Shown here piece after piece: positions 8,330 to 17,227 of a stretch of DNA of 64,000 bases. Position 1 is the stretch's first letter, and each line of letters opens with the position of its first letter. This DNA comes from Streptosporangiaceae bacterium. GTDB lineage: Bacteria > Actinomycetota > Actinomycetes > Streptosporangiales > Streptosporangiaceae. The DNA is taken from assembly GCA_019245115.1 (NCBI GenBank), contig JAFARZ010000220.1, positions 95,083 to 159,082 on the forward strand. Reading direction: 5' to 3'. Both the position numbers and the translations under genes were made by a program. Under the pieces are notes generated by a model that was not told where the DNA came from, did no database searches, and saw nothing but the letters and a program-made list of their open reading frames with translations.

Positions 8330-9547
8330 TTGACCACCGCATCTGAGCGTTCGCGGTTCGGGGACGTGTTCGCCATAGGGGAGTTCCGCGCGCTATGGCT
8401 CGCATACCTGGTATCGGTGGCCGGAGATCAGCTCGCCCTGGTCGCGGTGACGGTGCTGGTGTACAACCGGACCCATTCCCCGTTGCTGTCAGCACTGGCC
8501 TATTCCGCGGGGTTCCTGCCGTGGGTGATCGGCGGGGTGTCGCTCGCGCGCCTGGCTGACGCATACCCGAGGCGGGCGGTGATGGTGGCCTGCGACGTGA
8601 TCCGCATCTTCCTGGTGGCGGCGATGGCGCTGCCGGGCGCGCCACTGTGGGCGCTGATTCTGCTGCTGGCCGTCGTCACGCTGCTGGACTCGCCGTTCCG
8701 GGCCGCGCGGTCGGCGATGCTGCCGGACATTCTGTCCGGCGATCGCTATGTAATGGGCACGGCCACGATGCAGATCACCAACAGGATCGGCCGCACCGCG
8801 GGGTTCGCCGTCGGCGGCGCTCTGGTCGCCGCGGTCGGCGCCCGGTCGGCGCTGTCCGCTGATGCGGCCACGTTCGCGGTTTCGGCCCTCCTGTTGCGCA
8901 TAGGGGTACAGGGCCGCCCGGCCGCGGCGAATCCGCGGCGGCAAAGCCCGTCGGAAAAAGACCGGCCAGAGCGGTTCCTGGCCGTGCGGCGGGTGTTCGG
9001 CGACGCTCAGCTGCGAACGCTGATGCTGCTGGGCTGGCTGATACCGTTTTACGTGGTGCCCGAAGGTGTCGCCGTCCCGTACGCGCACCTGCTGCACGGC
9101 GGCTCGGGGGCGGCGGGGCTGGTGCTCGCGTCCGGTCCGGCGGGAGCCATTGTCGGTTCGGCGGCCTTCTCCCGGTTCGTCGATCCGGCGCGGCGGCTCC
9201 GGTGGATGGGGCCGATGGCGGTGTGCTCGTGCGCGGTGCTGAGCCTGTGCCTGCTGGGACCACCCCTGGCCGCGTCGCTGTTCATCTTCGCCGCGGCCGC
9301 CGCATTCTCTGCCTATCAGCTCGCGGCCAATGCCGCCTTCGTCGCCGCCGTCCCGTCAAGCTGGCGCGGCCAGGCATTCGGTCTCGCCAACGGCGGGATG
9401 AACGTCGGCCAGAGCGCGTGGTTCATCGCTGCCGGAGCGCTCGCCTCGGTCATTTCACCGGCCGTGGTCATCGCGTTGAGCGGGTTGATCGGTACCGCCG
9501 TGGCCGCGATGCTCGCAATCGCGTGGCGCGATAAAACCGCTGGCTAG
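8330..9547 (+). CDS. MFS transporter
   Basis: This roughly 405-residue permease has about twelve hydrophobic segments. The N-terminal motif RFGDVFAIGEFRALWLAYLVSVAGDQL and the loop SLARLADAYPRRAVMVACD (cf. MFS motif A, G-x-x-x-D-R-x-G-R-R) place it in the MFS_3/EntS-like drug-exporter branch. It may export a small metabolite or drug. The start is set as TTG at 8330 because AGGGAG lies six bases before it at 8318-8323; an upstream in-frame TTG at 8300 lacks a site. The preceding 200 bases hold no gene, only short GCGTG-rich imperfect repeats. It appears monocistronic. Confidence 0.85.
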   Translation: MTTASERSRFGDVFAIGEFRALWLAYLVSVAGDQLALVAVTVLVYNRTHSPLLSALAYSAGFLPWVIGGVSLARLADAYPRRAVMVACDVIRIFLVAAMALPGAPLWALILLLAVVTLLDSPFRAARSAMLPDILSGDRYVMGTATMQITNRIGRTAGFAVGGALVAAVGARSALSADAATFAVSALLLRIGVQGRPAAANPRRQSPSEKDRPERFLAVRRVFGDAQLRTLMLLGWLIPFYVVPEGVAVPYAHLLHGGSGAAGLVLASGPAGAIVGSAAFSRFVDPARRLRWMGPMAVCSCAVLSLCLLGPPLAASLFIFAAAAAFSAYQLAANAAFVAAVPSSWRGQAFGLANGGMNVGQSAWFIAAGALASVISPAVVIALSGLIGTAVAAMLAIAWRDKTAG

Positions 9548-9827
9548 TCAGCGGGGACGTCGCCGCCGGCGGGCATGACAAACAGCCCACGCCTGGTAAG
9601 CGGTGGCTAGGCGGTAACGCGGATCTTTATTCCCATCCGAAACGCAAGGCAATCCTCCCTCGACCCGCCGGGGTATGGATCAATTCCAGCTAGTTTACGA
9701 TCTCCTGTCAAGGAGCCGGCGATCTGCTGGCTCATAGACTTGACCGCCGGCCGCGACTGCTGCAACAATGCGTTATCAGCCCAATTCATGTAGAGATCAA
9801 CGCTTTTTGCGCTGTCGGGAATTTTAC

Positions 9828-11108
9828 GTGATCGTTGACTCGCGTCGGGGGGCGTTGAAGTACGGACCGGCGGGGTGGGAGCTATGGCGGCTGCCCGGTC
9901 GGGTGCAAGCCTTTATCTACGGCGTGCACGTAGCGGCGCTGGCCGTGCTCGCGATAGCCGCGGTCGGCACTCGCTGGCATGCGCGCGACCTTGCTACATT
10001 CGCCGCCTTGGCGTGCTGCGCGGCCGCGACGATCGAGGCGACCAGGAAGGTCAGCGTGCCGCACGGCACTCTCTTCCGCGACATGCGGGCCGTGTGGTAC
10101 ATCACAGCTGCGGCACTGCTGCCGCCCGTGTACGCAGTGCTCCTCCCGCTGGTCATCGTGCCGGTGAAGGTAGCGCGCATGGCGCCCGGGGTCACGCACC
10201 GCCGGGTGTTCAGCGGATCGGCCTCCGCACTGGCCTACGGCGGTGCGGCAGCCCTATTCGATCGCTTTCCCCATTCGCTGGCAGGTCCTGCTCCTGCTTC
10301 CGGAATCCAGGTCGTCACCTGGCTTGCCACGCTGGCCTGCTGCGCTACCGCCGGGCTTGCCGTGGACGACGCCCTGGTCATCGCGGCGCTCAAGTTGTCA
10401 GACCCAGGCGTGCACGTCCGCCCGCTCGCGTTTGGCGGGGAGGCGGTGGTCTCCAACCTGTGCCAGCTGAGCCTGGCCACGCTGATCGCGTTGCCCGCCG
10501 CGTTCAGTCCTTTCCTGCTGGCCGCGGCGCTGCCCGTGGTGGTGGTGATGCGCCGCTTCATGATGCACGCGCAACTGGTCACCGCAGCGAGGATAGATGC
10601 CAAGACCGGATTGCTGAACGCGGCAGCCTGGCAGCATGAGACCGAACTCGAGGTCAGCCGCGCGTTGCGCATCGGCAGCCCGCTCGCGGTCGTGATTGCG
10701 GACATCGATCACTTCAAGGCGGTCAACGATCAGTACGGGCACCTGGCGGGTGACGCCGTCCTCTCGCTCATGGCCGCGACGATGGCCGCCTTGCTTCGTG
10801 ACTACGACCTGCTGGGCCGGTTCGGGGGGGAGGAGTTCGTCATTTGCCTCCCCCACACCGAACCAGCCCAGGCTCTCCAGATCGCCGAACGGGTCCGTGA
10901 GAAGGTCTCCCAGATTGGCGCGCAAGGTCCCGGCGATGTCGAGGTTCAGGTCACGATCTCGCTCGGCGTGGCGAGCCTGGAGCGCTCGGCGCTCAGCCTC
11001 GACGAGTTGATCATCGCCGCGGACACGGCCCTCTACCGTGCCAAGAAGGCCGGTCGCAATTGTGTGCGAATCACCCGTGACCAGGGAGCGGGCCGGCAGG
11101 TCGGCTAA
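9828..11108 (+). CDS. Membrane-bound GGDEF diguanylate cyclase (second paralogue)
   Basis: Same architecture as the protein at 1919: about six membrane segments, a cytoplasmic linker RIDAKTGLLNAAAW, then a GGDEF domain with GGEEF, an RxxD inhibitory site (RDYD) five residues before it, DIDHFKAVND and ISLGVAS. It should therefore be an active, product-inhibited cyclic di-GMP synthase. The GTG at 9828 is chosen because GGGA lies seven bases before it and it matches the paralogue's N-terminus; the frame extends back to an ATG at 9768. It ends 11 bases before the epimerase gene, which may be co-transcribed. Confidence 0.85.
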   Translation: MIVDSRRGALKYGPAGWELWRLPGRVQAFIYGVHVAALAVLAIAAVGTRWHARDLATFAALACCAAATIEATRKVSVPHGTLFRDMRAVWYITAAALLPPVYAVLLPLVIVPVKVARMAPGVTHRRVFSGSASALAYGGAAALFDRFPHSLAGPAPASGIQVVTWLATLACCATAGLAVDDALVIAALKLSDPGVHVRPLAFGGEAVVSNLCQLSLATLIALPAAFSPFLLAAALPVVVVMRRFMMHAQLVTAARIDAKTGLLNAAAWQHETELEVSRALRIGSPLAVVIADIDHFKAVNDQYGHLAGDAVLSLMAATMAALLRDYDLLGRFGGEEFVICLPHTEPAQALQIAERVREKVSQIGAQGPGDVEVQVTISLGVASLERSALSLDELIIAADTALYRAKKAGRNCVRITRDQGAGRQVG

Positions 11109-11119
11109 GCTCACCTCGC

Positions 11120-12118
11120 GTGAAGGTTCTCATCGCGGGTGGCGCTGGTTTCATCGGCAGTACGATCGCGCACGCGTGCCAGGACGCGGGCATCACGCCG
11201 GTGATCCTCGACAACCTCGCCACCGGCCGCGCCGAATTCGCGCAGGACTTCGACTTTTACCAGGGTGACATCGCGGACGGCGAACTCATCGACAAGGTCT
11301 TCGCCGAACATCGGGATATCGTTGCCGTTGTGCACGCCGCCGCGCTGATCGTCGTACCGGAATCCGTCGCGGATCCCATCCGGTATTACCGCGCCAATGT
11401 CACAGGCAGCCTCGAATTCGCCGCGCATCTTATCCGGAACGACTGCCATCGGATGATTTTCAGCTCGTCCGCCTCCATCTACAAGGTGAGCGACGACCTG
11501 ACCGTCACCGAGGACTCGCCGCTCAACCCGCAGAGCCCGTACGCGCGGAGCAAGGCCATCGCCGAGACGATGTTCGCCGACATCGCGGCCGCGACGCCGA
11601 TGCGGATCCTCTCGCTGCGCTACTTCAACCCGATCGGCGCCGACCCTAAGATGCGCACCGGCCTGCAGTCGCCGGAGCCGAGTCACGCGCTGGGTAAGAT
11701 CATCAAGGCTTCACACGAACGTACGGTGTTTCACGTGACCGGAACCGGCTATCCGACACGAGATGGGTCCGGAATCCGGGATTACGTTCACGTCTGGGAT
11801 CTCGCGACCGCGCACGTCGCCGCGCTGGAGAAGTTCGACGTGCTCATGACAAGCCCCGATGTCGTTATCAACCTGGGAACAGGAACCGGGACCACGGTGC
11901 GCGAGCTTGTCGCGGCATTCAGCCGGGTGACCGGCGATGAGGTGCGGACGGCGGACGCACCGCCGCGGCCGGGCGATTCCGCGGGTGCGTACACCCGGAT
12001 CGACCGTGCGCGGCGGTTGCTCGGCTTCCAGCCGCGGTTCAGCCTCGAGGACGGCATCCGGCACTCGCTGGAGTGGGCCGCGATCAGGGACGATCGCCTT
12101 GGCCGTCATCCTGGGTAG
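11120..12118 (+). CDS. galE: NAD-dependent sugar-nucleotide epimerase, GalE-like
   Basis: This 332-residue short-chain dehydrogenase-type epimerase interconverts UDP-sugars (UDP-glucose/UDP-galactose if true GalE) in the cytoplasm for envelope polysaccharide synthesis. The N-terminal NAD-binding GGAGFIGS is followed by the catalytic serine region FSSSASIY, the Y-x-x-x-K pair YARSK, and the substrate segment YFNPIGADP. The GalE hallmark RDGSGIRDYVHVWDLA lies in the C-terminal half. The start is GTG. It follows the second cyclase gene by 11 bases, so both may be one transcript. The last 35 bases overlap the convergent gene on the minus strand. The exact sugar is inferred. Confidence 0.88.
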   Translation: MKVLIAGGAGFIGSTIAHACQDAGITPVILDNLATGRAEFAQDFDFYQGDIADGELIDKVFAEHRDIVAVVHAAALIVVPESVADPIRYYRANVTGSLEFAAHLIRNDCHRMIFSSSASIYKVSDDLTVTEDSPLNPQSPYARSKAIAETMFADIAAATPMRILSLRYFNPIGADPKMRTGLQSPEPSHALGKIIKASHERTVFHVTGTGYPTRDGSGIRDYVHVWDLATAHVAALEKFDVLMTSPDVVINLGTGTGTTVRELVAAFSRVTGDEVRTADAPPRPGDSAGAYTRIDRARRLLGFQPRFSLEDGIRHSLEWAAIRDDRLGRHPG

Positions 12119-12650
12119 ATGCTGTGATGCGCGCCACTGCGTCGGCCCACAGCGGCGCGGGAGTCAGCGTGCCGGCCGGCACGGTCCAGAAGCGGAAGGT
12201 CGAGGACTTCGTCCACGGCCGCGCCCGCTTCATGATCGTCCGATGCGGGTCCGTGCGGGCGAACTCGCGCAGTGACGGTTCGTCAGCCCAGGCCGACAGC
12301 GTCCAGAAGACACCGCTGACCGGATGCGCGCGGAGCGAAACGCCGAGCAGGCCGGGGGTGCGCCGGGCCTGACGCCAGACCCGCAGCGACAGCAGGAAGA
12401 AGGTCGGCGAGCGCCAGGGTGACTCGAGCTCAAACCTCGATCCCATGACAAAGGCGACCGTCCCGGCGGCGCCCTGCCCACCCGGCTGAAGGCTCCGCTC
12501 GTCCGGCTGAAGGCTCTGCTGGTCCGGCTGAAGGCTCTGCTGGTCCGGCTGAGAGCTCTGCTGGTCCGGGTGAGGGCTCCGCTCATCCAGCTGAGGGCTC
12601 CGCTCACCCGGCTGACGGCTCTGCCGGCCGCTCGTCCAAGGAAGTTCCAT
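12084..12650 (-). CDS. DUF3291/monooxygenase-like protein with repeat N-terminus
   Basis: The C-terminal 120 residues (from MGSRFELES) look like a small ferredoxin-fold protein of the DUF3291 or spheroidene-monooxygenase-like group: FFLLSLRVWRQARRTPG, HPVSGVFWTLSAWADE, FARTDPHRTIMKR. The reaction is unknown. The first 65 residues are seven-residue repeats (such as QPDQQSL) encoded by a 21-bp tandem repeat. The start at 12650 is chosen because GGAGGG lies six bases upstream; the ATG at 12671 lacks a site. It diverges from the MerR gene with a palindrome in the gap, so MerR may control it. Confidence 0.65.
   Translation of the reverse strand: MELPWTSGRQSRQPGERSPQLDERSPHPDQQSSQPDQQSLQPDQQSLQPDERSLQPGGQGAAGTVAFVMGSRFELESPWRSPTFFLLSLRVWRQARRTPGLLGVSLRAHPVSGVFWTLSAWADEPSLREFARTDPHRTIMKRARPWTKSSTFRFWTVPAGTLTPAPLWADAVARITASTQDDGQGDRP
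12482..12619. repeat. 21-bp in-frame tandem repeat
   Basis: Six to seven imperfect copies of a 21-base unit resembling CCGGCTGAAGGCTCTGCTGG, on the plus strand. The period is a multiple of three, so the minus-strand gene keeps its frame and gains a seven-residue repeat. Copy number is likely to differ between strains. Confidence 0.8.
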
Positions 12651-12693
12651 TTGTTCCCTCCGGCGAAACATTGGATAGTGACACTACCTAATA

Positions 12694-12712
12694 TAGATAG
12701 TCATACTATCTA
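12694..12712. promoter_or_regulatory. Likely MerR operator
   Basis: TAGATAGT-cat-ACTATCTA is a perfect 8+3+8 palindrome just before the MerR gene. A weaker relative, GGATAGT-gac-ACTACC, lies at 12673-12688. AT-rich hexamers overlap both. MerR proteins bind such dyads within their promoters; the assignment rests on position and symmetry. Confidence 0.55.
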
Positions 12713-12730
12713 ATGCAAGGAGTGATGCGG

Positions 12731-13378
12731 ATGCAGATGGCCGAGTTGAGCCGGCGGAGCATGGTGCCGGTCGCGACGATCAAGTACTACCAGCGTGAAG
12801 GGCTGCTGCAGCCCGGCACGCCAACCGCGGCGACCCGCGCGGAGTACGGTGAGCAGCACCTGCGGCGACTGCGCCTGATCCGCGCGCTGGTGGAGATCGG
12901 CGAAGTTCCGGTCGCGGCCATCAGGCACGTCCTGGCCATGGTCGATGATGAGTCGGTCAGCCTGCATGACATGTTCGGTGCGGTGCAGTACTCCCTCGGG
13001 CCGCAGCCGGGGCGCCCCTCGCTCGACCCCGACGGGCAGGCGGCTCGCCGCGAGGTCGACGAACTCATCGATGAGATGGGCTGGAAGGTCAGCCCGGACG
13101 CGCCCGCACGGGAACTGCTGGCATCAGCGCTCGCCGCGCTGCATCGCGCCGACGCGGCGCGTGGGCCGAGCCTGCGCACGTACGCTTCGGCCATGGCCGC
13201 GCTGGCCGCCAGGGAAGTGCCCAGCGTGACTTCCGCGGCGGACGGGAAGTCACGTGTCGAGCTCGCGGAGTCGGCGGTGGCCGCGATGGTCCTGCACGAA
13301 CGCGTGATAGTGGCGCTGCGGCGGCTGGCGCAGGAGGACGCCTCGGCGAAGTTCTTCGCGGGTCGGTCGGCCTATTGA
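12731..13378 (+). CDS. MerR-family transcriptional regulator
   Basis: The N-terminal winged helix reads MAELSRRSMVPVATIKYYQREGLLQPG, with the MerR wing and RLRLIRALVEIGEVPVAAIRHVLAMVDD. A coiled region and an alanine-rich C-terminal domain of unknown ligand follow. The product is about 215 residues. AAGGAG at 12717-12722 sits eight bases before the ATG at 12731, so that start is preferred over the in-frame ATGs at 12713 and 12725. No metal-binding cysteine cluster is visible, so an organic effector is more likely. It is probably autoregulated through the palindrome at 12694. Confidence 0.85.
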   Translation: MQMAELSRRSMVPVATIKYYQREGLLQPGTPTAATRAEYGEQHLRRLRLIRALVEIGEVPVAAIRHVLAMVDDESVSLHDMFGAVQYSLGPQPGRPSLDPDGQAARREVDELIDEMGWKVSPDAPARELLASALAALHRADAARGPSLRTYASAMAALAAREVPSVTSAADGKSRVELAESAVAAMVLHERVIVALRRLAQEDASAKFFAGRSAY

Positions 13379-13493
13379 CCGGTTGAGTGTCTGGAGGTAG
13401 AACACGTTCTAAACCAGGGGGAGCCGTCCCCCCGGACCCCCGCGGCATTCCCGAGGTTGCGGGAAGGTGCCGGGCGCGTGACGAGGAGGCGCC

Positions 13494-14555
13494 ATGCCGG
13501 TTCCGAAGCCACGAGATCCGCAGGCGACTCGCGAGGTACTGACCACCTGGCTCGGTGCGCCGGAGCGGTTGCCCGAGGCGGAGGTCATCCAGCTGGAGAC
13601 GCCGGAGTTCAGCGGCTTTTCCAGCGAGACCCTGATGATCGACGTTGCCCACAAAGACGGCCTCGCCAAGCTGGCGGTCCGGGTGGCGCCGCAGCACTAC
13701 CAGGTCTTCCCGGACGTGCGGTTCGCCGAGCAGTACCGGCTGATGCGGACCTTGCACGATCGCACCGACATCCCGGTCCCGCCGATCCGCTGGTACGAGG
13801 CTGATCAGGACTACCTGGGCGCGCCGTTCTTCGTGATGGACCGGATCGAGGGGCGGGTCCCGACCGACATGCCGCCGTACCATACGGACGGCTGGGTCAC
13901 CGGGATCGAGCCGGCCGAGCGCGCGGCCATGTGGTGGTCGGCCCTGGAGATCCTGGCCAGACTGCATCGTCTCGATACCGCCGCGCTCGACGTCGGATTC
14001 GTCGACCAGCCGGAGTGGGGCACGCCCGGCCTGGCCCAGCGGCTCGCGTACTACGAGCACTACATGAACTGGGCCTACCGGGGTCCCCGGCCGACCGCTG
14101 AACGGGCACTGGACTTGCTCAAGCGCACCAGGCCCGCCGAGCCGTACCCGCCGGTGCTGCTGTGGGGCGACGCCCGTATCGGCAACGTGATCTACGCGGA
14201 AGGCGGTCTGCCGGTCGCGGTCCTGGACTTCGAGACCGCCGCATTGGGCCAGCCCGAGGAGGACCTGGCCTGGTTCCTGTTCCTCGACCGCCACCACTCC
14301 GAAGGCGTCTATGTTCCCCGTCTCGACGGGTTCCCGGGCCCGGCGGAGACCATCGCGCGGTACGAGGAACTGCTCGGGCGCCCGATGCGGCACATGGGCT
14401 ACTACGAGATCCTGTCCGGCTTCAAGTTCACCGTGATCATGTCACGGATCGCGCAGGCGATGATCGACTGGGACTGGCTGGACGCGGACAGCGACTTCCC
14501 CTACAACAACAACTGCTCGCGCCTGCTCGACAAGATCCTGGAGGGCCAGACGTGA
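13494..14555 (+). CDS. APH-fold phosphotransferase (ACAD10/11-like kinase family)
   Basis: This 353-residue aminoglycoside-phosphotransferase-fold protein has the kinase catalytic segment LLWGDARIGNVIY (usual H-G-D-x-x-x-x-N, with Trp in place of His) and the metal motif VLDFETAALGQPEEDLAWFL. The N-terminal lobe FSSETLMIDVA and FFVMDRIEGRVP match the family. Relatives phosphorylate hydroxyacyl-CoA or small alcohols, and many have no known substrate. Its stop overlaps the GTG of the next gene (GTGA), so the two are translated together. Two intergenic features upstream, GGAGG-like and GC-rich, show no operator. Confidence 0.8.
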   Translation: MPVPKPRDPQATREVLTTWLGAPERLPEAEVIQLETPEFSGFSSETLMIDVAHKDGLAKLAVRVAPQHYQVFPDVRFAEQYRLMRTLHDRTDIPVPPIRWYEADQDYLGAPFFVMDRIEGRVPTDMPPYHTDGWVTGIEPAERAAMWWSALEILARLHRLDTAALDVGFVDQPEWGTPGLAQRLAYYEHYMNWAYRGPRPTAERALDLLKRTRPAEPYPPVLLWGDARIGNVIYAEGGLPVAVLDFETAALGQPEEDLAWFLFLDRHHSEGVYVPRLDGFPGPAETIARYEELLGRPMRHMGYYEILSGFKFTVIMSRIAQAMIDWDWLDADSDFPYNNNCSRLLDKILEGQT

Positions 14556-15646
14556 CAGAAGATGGCCTGTCGCCGCTCGACGATTATCCCGTGCACCAGA
14601 TACCGGAGGTGATGCGGCACGTCGGTACCTCGGACCGGAACTTCTACGACCGGTACTACTTCAATGCCTTCCCGCTGACCGGCGACGCGATGCTGATCGT
14701 CGGTGTCGCGCAGTACCCGAACCTGGGCGTCACCGACGCGTTCGCGCTGCTGAGGTACAAGACGCTGCACCGGGTGGTGCGGGCATCGCGTGAGCTGGGC
14801 GCCGACCGGATGAATACGCGGGTGGGCCCGTTCCGGGTGACGGTCATCGAGGGCCTGAAGAGGCTCAACGTAACGCTTGACCCGAATGAGCACGGCTTGA
14901 GCTTTGACCTCACCTGGGACGGATCGATGCCGGCGCAGGTCGAGCCGCGGCACTTCATCCGCTGGCAGGAGCGGGTGATGTTCGACTCCAGGCGGCTGGC
15001 CCAGACCGGCCGCTGGACCGGCTCCATCACCGCGGACGACGACGTGTTCAACGTTACCCCTGATCAATGGTGGGGCATACGAGACCGGTCGTGGGGCATC
15101 CGCCCGGTCGGCGAGTCCGAGCCGCCCGGCATCCAGTCGAAAAACACCGGCACGTTCTACTGGCTCTACGCCCCGGTCCAGTTCGAGGACCACTCGATCC
15201 TGTGCATCGTCCAGGAAGACCACCTGGGCCGTCGCGTCCTGGAGGAAGCGGTCCGCGTACCCGGATTCGGGTCCGGCGGCGAACCGGAGTACCTCGGCCG
15301 TCCTGAGTACCACCCCGTATATGCGGATGGCACCAGGGATGTCGTCGCGGCGACGATCAGCTTCGCGCCGCCGGGCGGCAAGCCGTTCGACCTGGGGGTC
15401 ACGCCGCTGCTTCCGGTGCATCTCATGGTCGGCACCGGCTACGGCCTGGAGCCCGACTGGAAGCACGGCATGTACCAGGGGCCGGATCTGGTCGTCCAGG
15501 GCGTCAGCTACGACATCGCCAAGCCCGAGGACAACGCCCGGATGTGGGGCCTGGTCGACGCCGCCGCCCGGTTCGCCTACGACGGCCATACCGGCTACGG
15601 CCTGTTCGAGTACTTCGCGCTGGGAGACCACCCGTCGTTCCGTTAG
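14552..15646 (+). CDS. Conserved protein of unknown function, coupled to the APH-fold gene
   Basis: The 364-residue soluble protein is rich in beta-type segments, with repeated W and G (WRGIRDRSWGIRP-like stretch, FYWLYAPVQFEDHSI, GYGLEPDWKHGMYQGPDL). I recognise a resemblance to actinobacterial proteins that travel with APH-fold kinases and may bind steroid-like or lipid ligands, but no catalytic motif is certain. The GTG start at 14552 overlaps the stop of the kinase-like gene, which ties their expression. The frame is open well before 14552, but that part lies antisense or out of frame within the kinase gene and should be ignored. Confidence 0.7.
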   Translation: MTEDGLSPLDDYPVHQIPEVMRHVGTSDRNFYDRYYFNAFPLTGDAMLIVGVAQYPNLGVTDAFALLRYKTLHRVVRASRELGADRMNTRVGPFRVTVIEGLKRLNVTLDPNEHGLSFDLTWDGSMPAQVEPRHFIRWQERVMFDSRRLAQTGRWTGSITADDDVFNVTPDQWWGIRDRSWGIRPVGESEPPGIQSKNTGTFYWLYAPVQFEDHSILCIVQEDHLGRRVLEEAVRVPGFGSGGEPEYLGRPEYHPVYADGTRDVVAATISFAPPGGKPFDLGVTPLLPVHLMVGTGYGLEPDWKHGMYQGPDLVVQGVSYDIAKPEDNARMWGLVDAAARFAYDGHTGYGLFEYFALGDHPSFR

Positions 15647-15656
15647 GGTCAGGCGA

Positions 15657-15998
15657 ATGACACCAGAAGAACGGTATGAGGACCTGGTCGACCGGTTCAT
15701 GTCCGTCGACGGCGTCACGCCACCTGAGGGCGGCAGCGGCTTCGGCCGCAACGCCATGCGCTATCGGCGCAAGCTGTTCGCGATGATCGCCCGCGGCCGG
15801 CTGGTCGTCAAACTGCCGGCCAGCCGGGTCGACGAACTCGTCGCGGCGGGCCACGGCGACCGGTTCGACGCCAACAAGGGCACACCCATGAAGGAATGGT
15901 TCAGCCTCGACCGGGAATCTCAACTGGAATGGCTATCCCTGGCCCAGGAGGCTCTCGACTTCGCCCGCACAACCGTTCGCCGTGGATCAGCGTCGTAA
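15657..15998 (+). CDS. Small TfoX-N/YjbR-like protein
   Basis: This 113-residue protein has the core RRKLFAMIARGRLVVKLPASRVDELVAAG, followed by G-x-x-MKEWFSLD. This resembles the TfoX N-terminal or MmcQ/YjbR fold, small domains with no proven catalytic role. It follows the unknown gene by 10 bases in the same direction and may share its transcript. The ATG at 15657 is the first plausible start. The frame continues upstream as an artefact within the preceding gene. Confidence 0.6.
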   Translation: MTPEERYEDLVDRFMSVDGVTPPEGGSGFGRNAMRYRRKLFAMIARGRLVVKLPASRVDELVAAGHGDRFDANKGTPMKEWFSLDRESQLEWLSLAQEALDFARTTVRRGSAS

Positions 15999-16003
15999 AG
16001 GGC

Positions 16004-16663
16004 ATGATGCGACATTCGGGTAGGCGGGCATATCTCGCGATACTGGCCGGTTCGCTGTCGATCCTCGCGGCCGCGTGCGGAAGTTCCTCCAGCTCAGGCG
16101 GCCCGTCATCGGGCTCGTCCGGAGGGCAGGCCAGCACCAGCACCAGCACCGCTCCCGGCTCCGGCTCAGCGTCCGCCGCTGGCACCACGCCAGCCGCCGG
16201 CGGCAGCCAGCCGACCTCGCCGCACGCCGCCGGCCCGGCGCCGTGCGCGACGACCGATATGCAGGTCAAGCTCGGCGCTTCGTCGGGAGCGGCGGGCAGC
16301 GTCTACCAGACGATCGACTTCACCAACAACAGCACGACCACCTGCACGTTGTACGGCTACCCGGGTGTCTCGCTGACCGGCGGCAGTCCGCCCGGCCAGA
16401 TCGGCGCGGCCGCCGTCCGGAACCCGTCACCCGGGCCGCGGCAGATCTCGCTCGCGCCCGGCGCGGTCGCCAACGCCGTGGTGCAGGTCACGTTCGCGGG
16501 CAACTATCCGGCGGCCACCTGCGGCCTCACCCCGGCCGACGCACTGCTCGTCTACCCGCCGAACCAGAAGGCCTCGGTATCCCTGCCGTACCACACGAGC
16601 GGCTGCTCCTCGACCAAGATCACGATCCTGCATGTCAGCGTGGTGCAATCCGGTGCCGGCTGA
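16004..16663 (+). CDS. Secreted lipoprotein with a DUF4232 domain
   Basis: A signal peptide (RRAYLAILAGSLSILAAACG) ends in a lipobox LAAAC, so the mature protein should be lipid-anchored on the outer face of the membrane. A Ser/Gly/Thr linker of about 50 residues precedes a beta-sandwich like DUF4232 (CATTDMQVKLG..., TIDFTNNSTTTCTLYGYPGVSL, ..CGLTPADALLVYPPN). Conserved cysteines suggest disulfides. Function is unknown. Either ATG at 16004 or 16007 may be used; AAAGGG just before favours 16007. It follows the TfoX-like gene closely. Confidence 0.8.
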   Translation: MMRHSGRRAYLAILAGSLSILAAACGSSSSSGGPSSGSSGGQASTSTSTAPGSGSASAAGTTPAAGGSQPTSPHAAGPAPCATTDMQVKLGASSGAAGSVYQTIDFTNNSTTTCTLYGYPGVSLTGGSPPGQIGAAAVRNPSPGPRQISLAPGAVANAVVQVTFAGNYPAATCGLTPADALLVYPPNQKASVSLPYHTSGCSSTKITILHVSVVQSGAG

Positions 16664-16868
16664 CCCGTGGCTAGCCCATGGCTAGCCCGTCGTTACCTGG
16701 GCAGCCGCCACTGGCGGTGCTAGAGCTCTCGTCCGGGTTCCCGCGCTGTCCGGTGATGCCACGATTAGCGTGATGGTTTCCGCTTCATGGCGGGTTTCCG
16801 TACTATGCATACGTTCTGCGATAAGGTGCGTTTGCGCCATGCCGGGCATGTCGACTTTGTCCGAGCGG

Positions 16869-17041
16869 GCTGGCCAGCCCGGTGAACTACGCGTCTCAGC
16901 ACATAGCGGGCACATGGGCGCTGTCTTTGTGGAAGAAAAGAGCCCTTCGGAACAAAAGGCGCCGGAAACCGGCGCCCAATCCTCCGCGAAGCTCTTTTCT
17001 TCCACCTCGTCCACCGCAGCCACCGTCACATAACGGCCATA
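16869..17041 (+). repeat. Dispersed ~172-bp hairpin repeat, copy 2
   Basis: This copy folds best. The outer arms GTGGAAGAAAAGAGC (16929-16943) and GCTCTTTTCTTCCAC (16991-17005) pair perfectly. Inside them GGCGCCGG (16958-16965) and CCGGCGCC (16969-16976) pair around an AAA loop. The copy begins with GCTGGCCAGCCC and ends with ACATAACGGCCATA, as in the other copies. The structure could act as a terminator, a RNA processing site or a mobile non-coding element. Confidence 0.8.
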
Positions 17042-17227
17042 CACTGACGAATCAGTGCCAGTCCACGACACGCCCCAAACGCGATTGTTGGAAATGTTCA
17101 CATAATGCGGACAATTAACCGCACGGCAGCAATCACCGCACAAACCTGCTGATCCAGTCCAGCAAATCTGGATATGGGGCGGTAGGGGGGGAGCGGTCGG
17201 CGGCCAAGCCTGCCCGGCCCGATCCGG

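Noticed and set aside
8113..8376. Minus-strand frame between the acetyltransferase and the MFS gene
   Set aside because: It consists of short repeated VTRLFTRLVTR-type peptides from an imperfect DNA repeat and overlaps the MFS start; no evidence of coding.
11727..11738. A parS-like half (TGTTTCACGTGA) inside the GalE-like gene
   Set aside because: The first 12 bases match the ParB site, but the right half reads CCGG rather than AACA and no second site is seen nearby, so a functional parS is unlikely.
16682..17143. Minus-strand 153-codon frame in the repeat region
   Set aside because: It runs across the dispersed hairpin repeat; other copies of the repeat do not keep this frame, and no family is recognisable.
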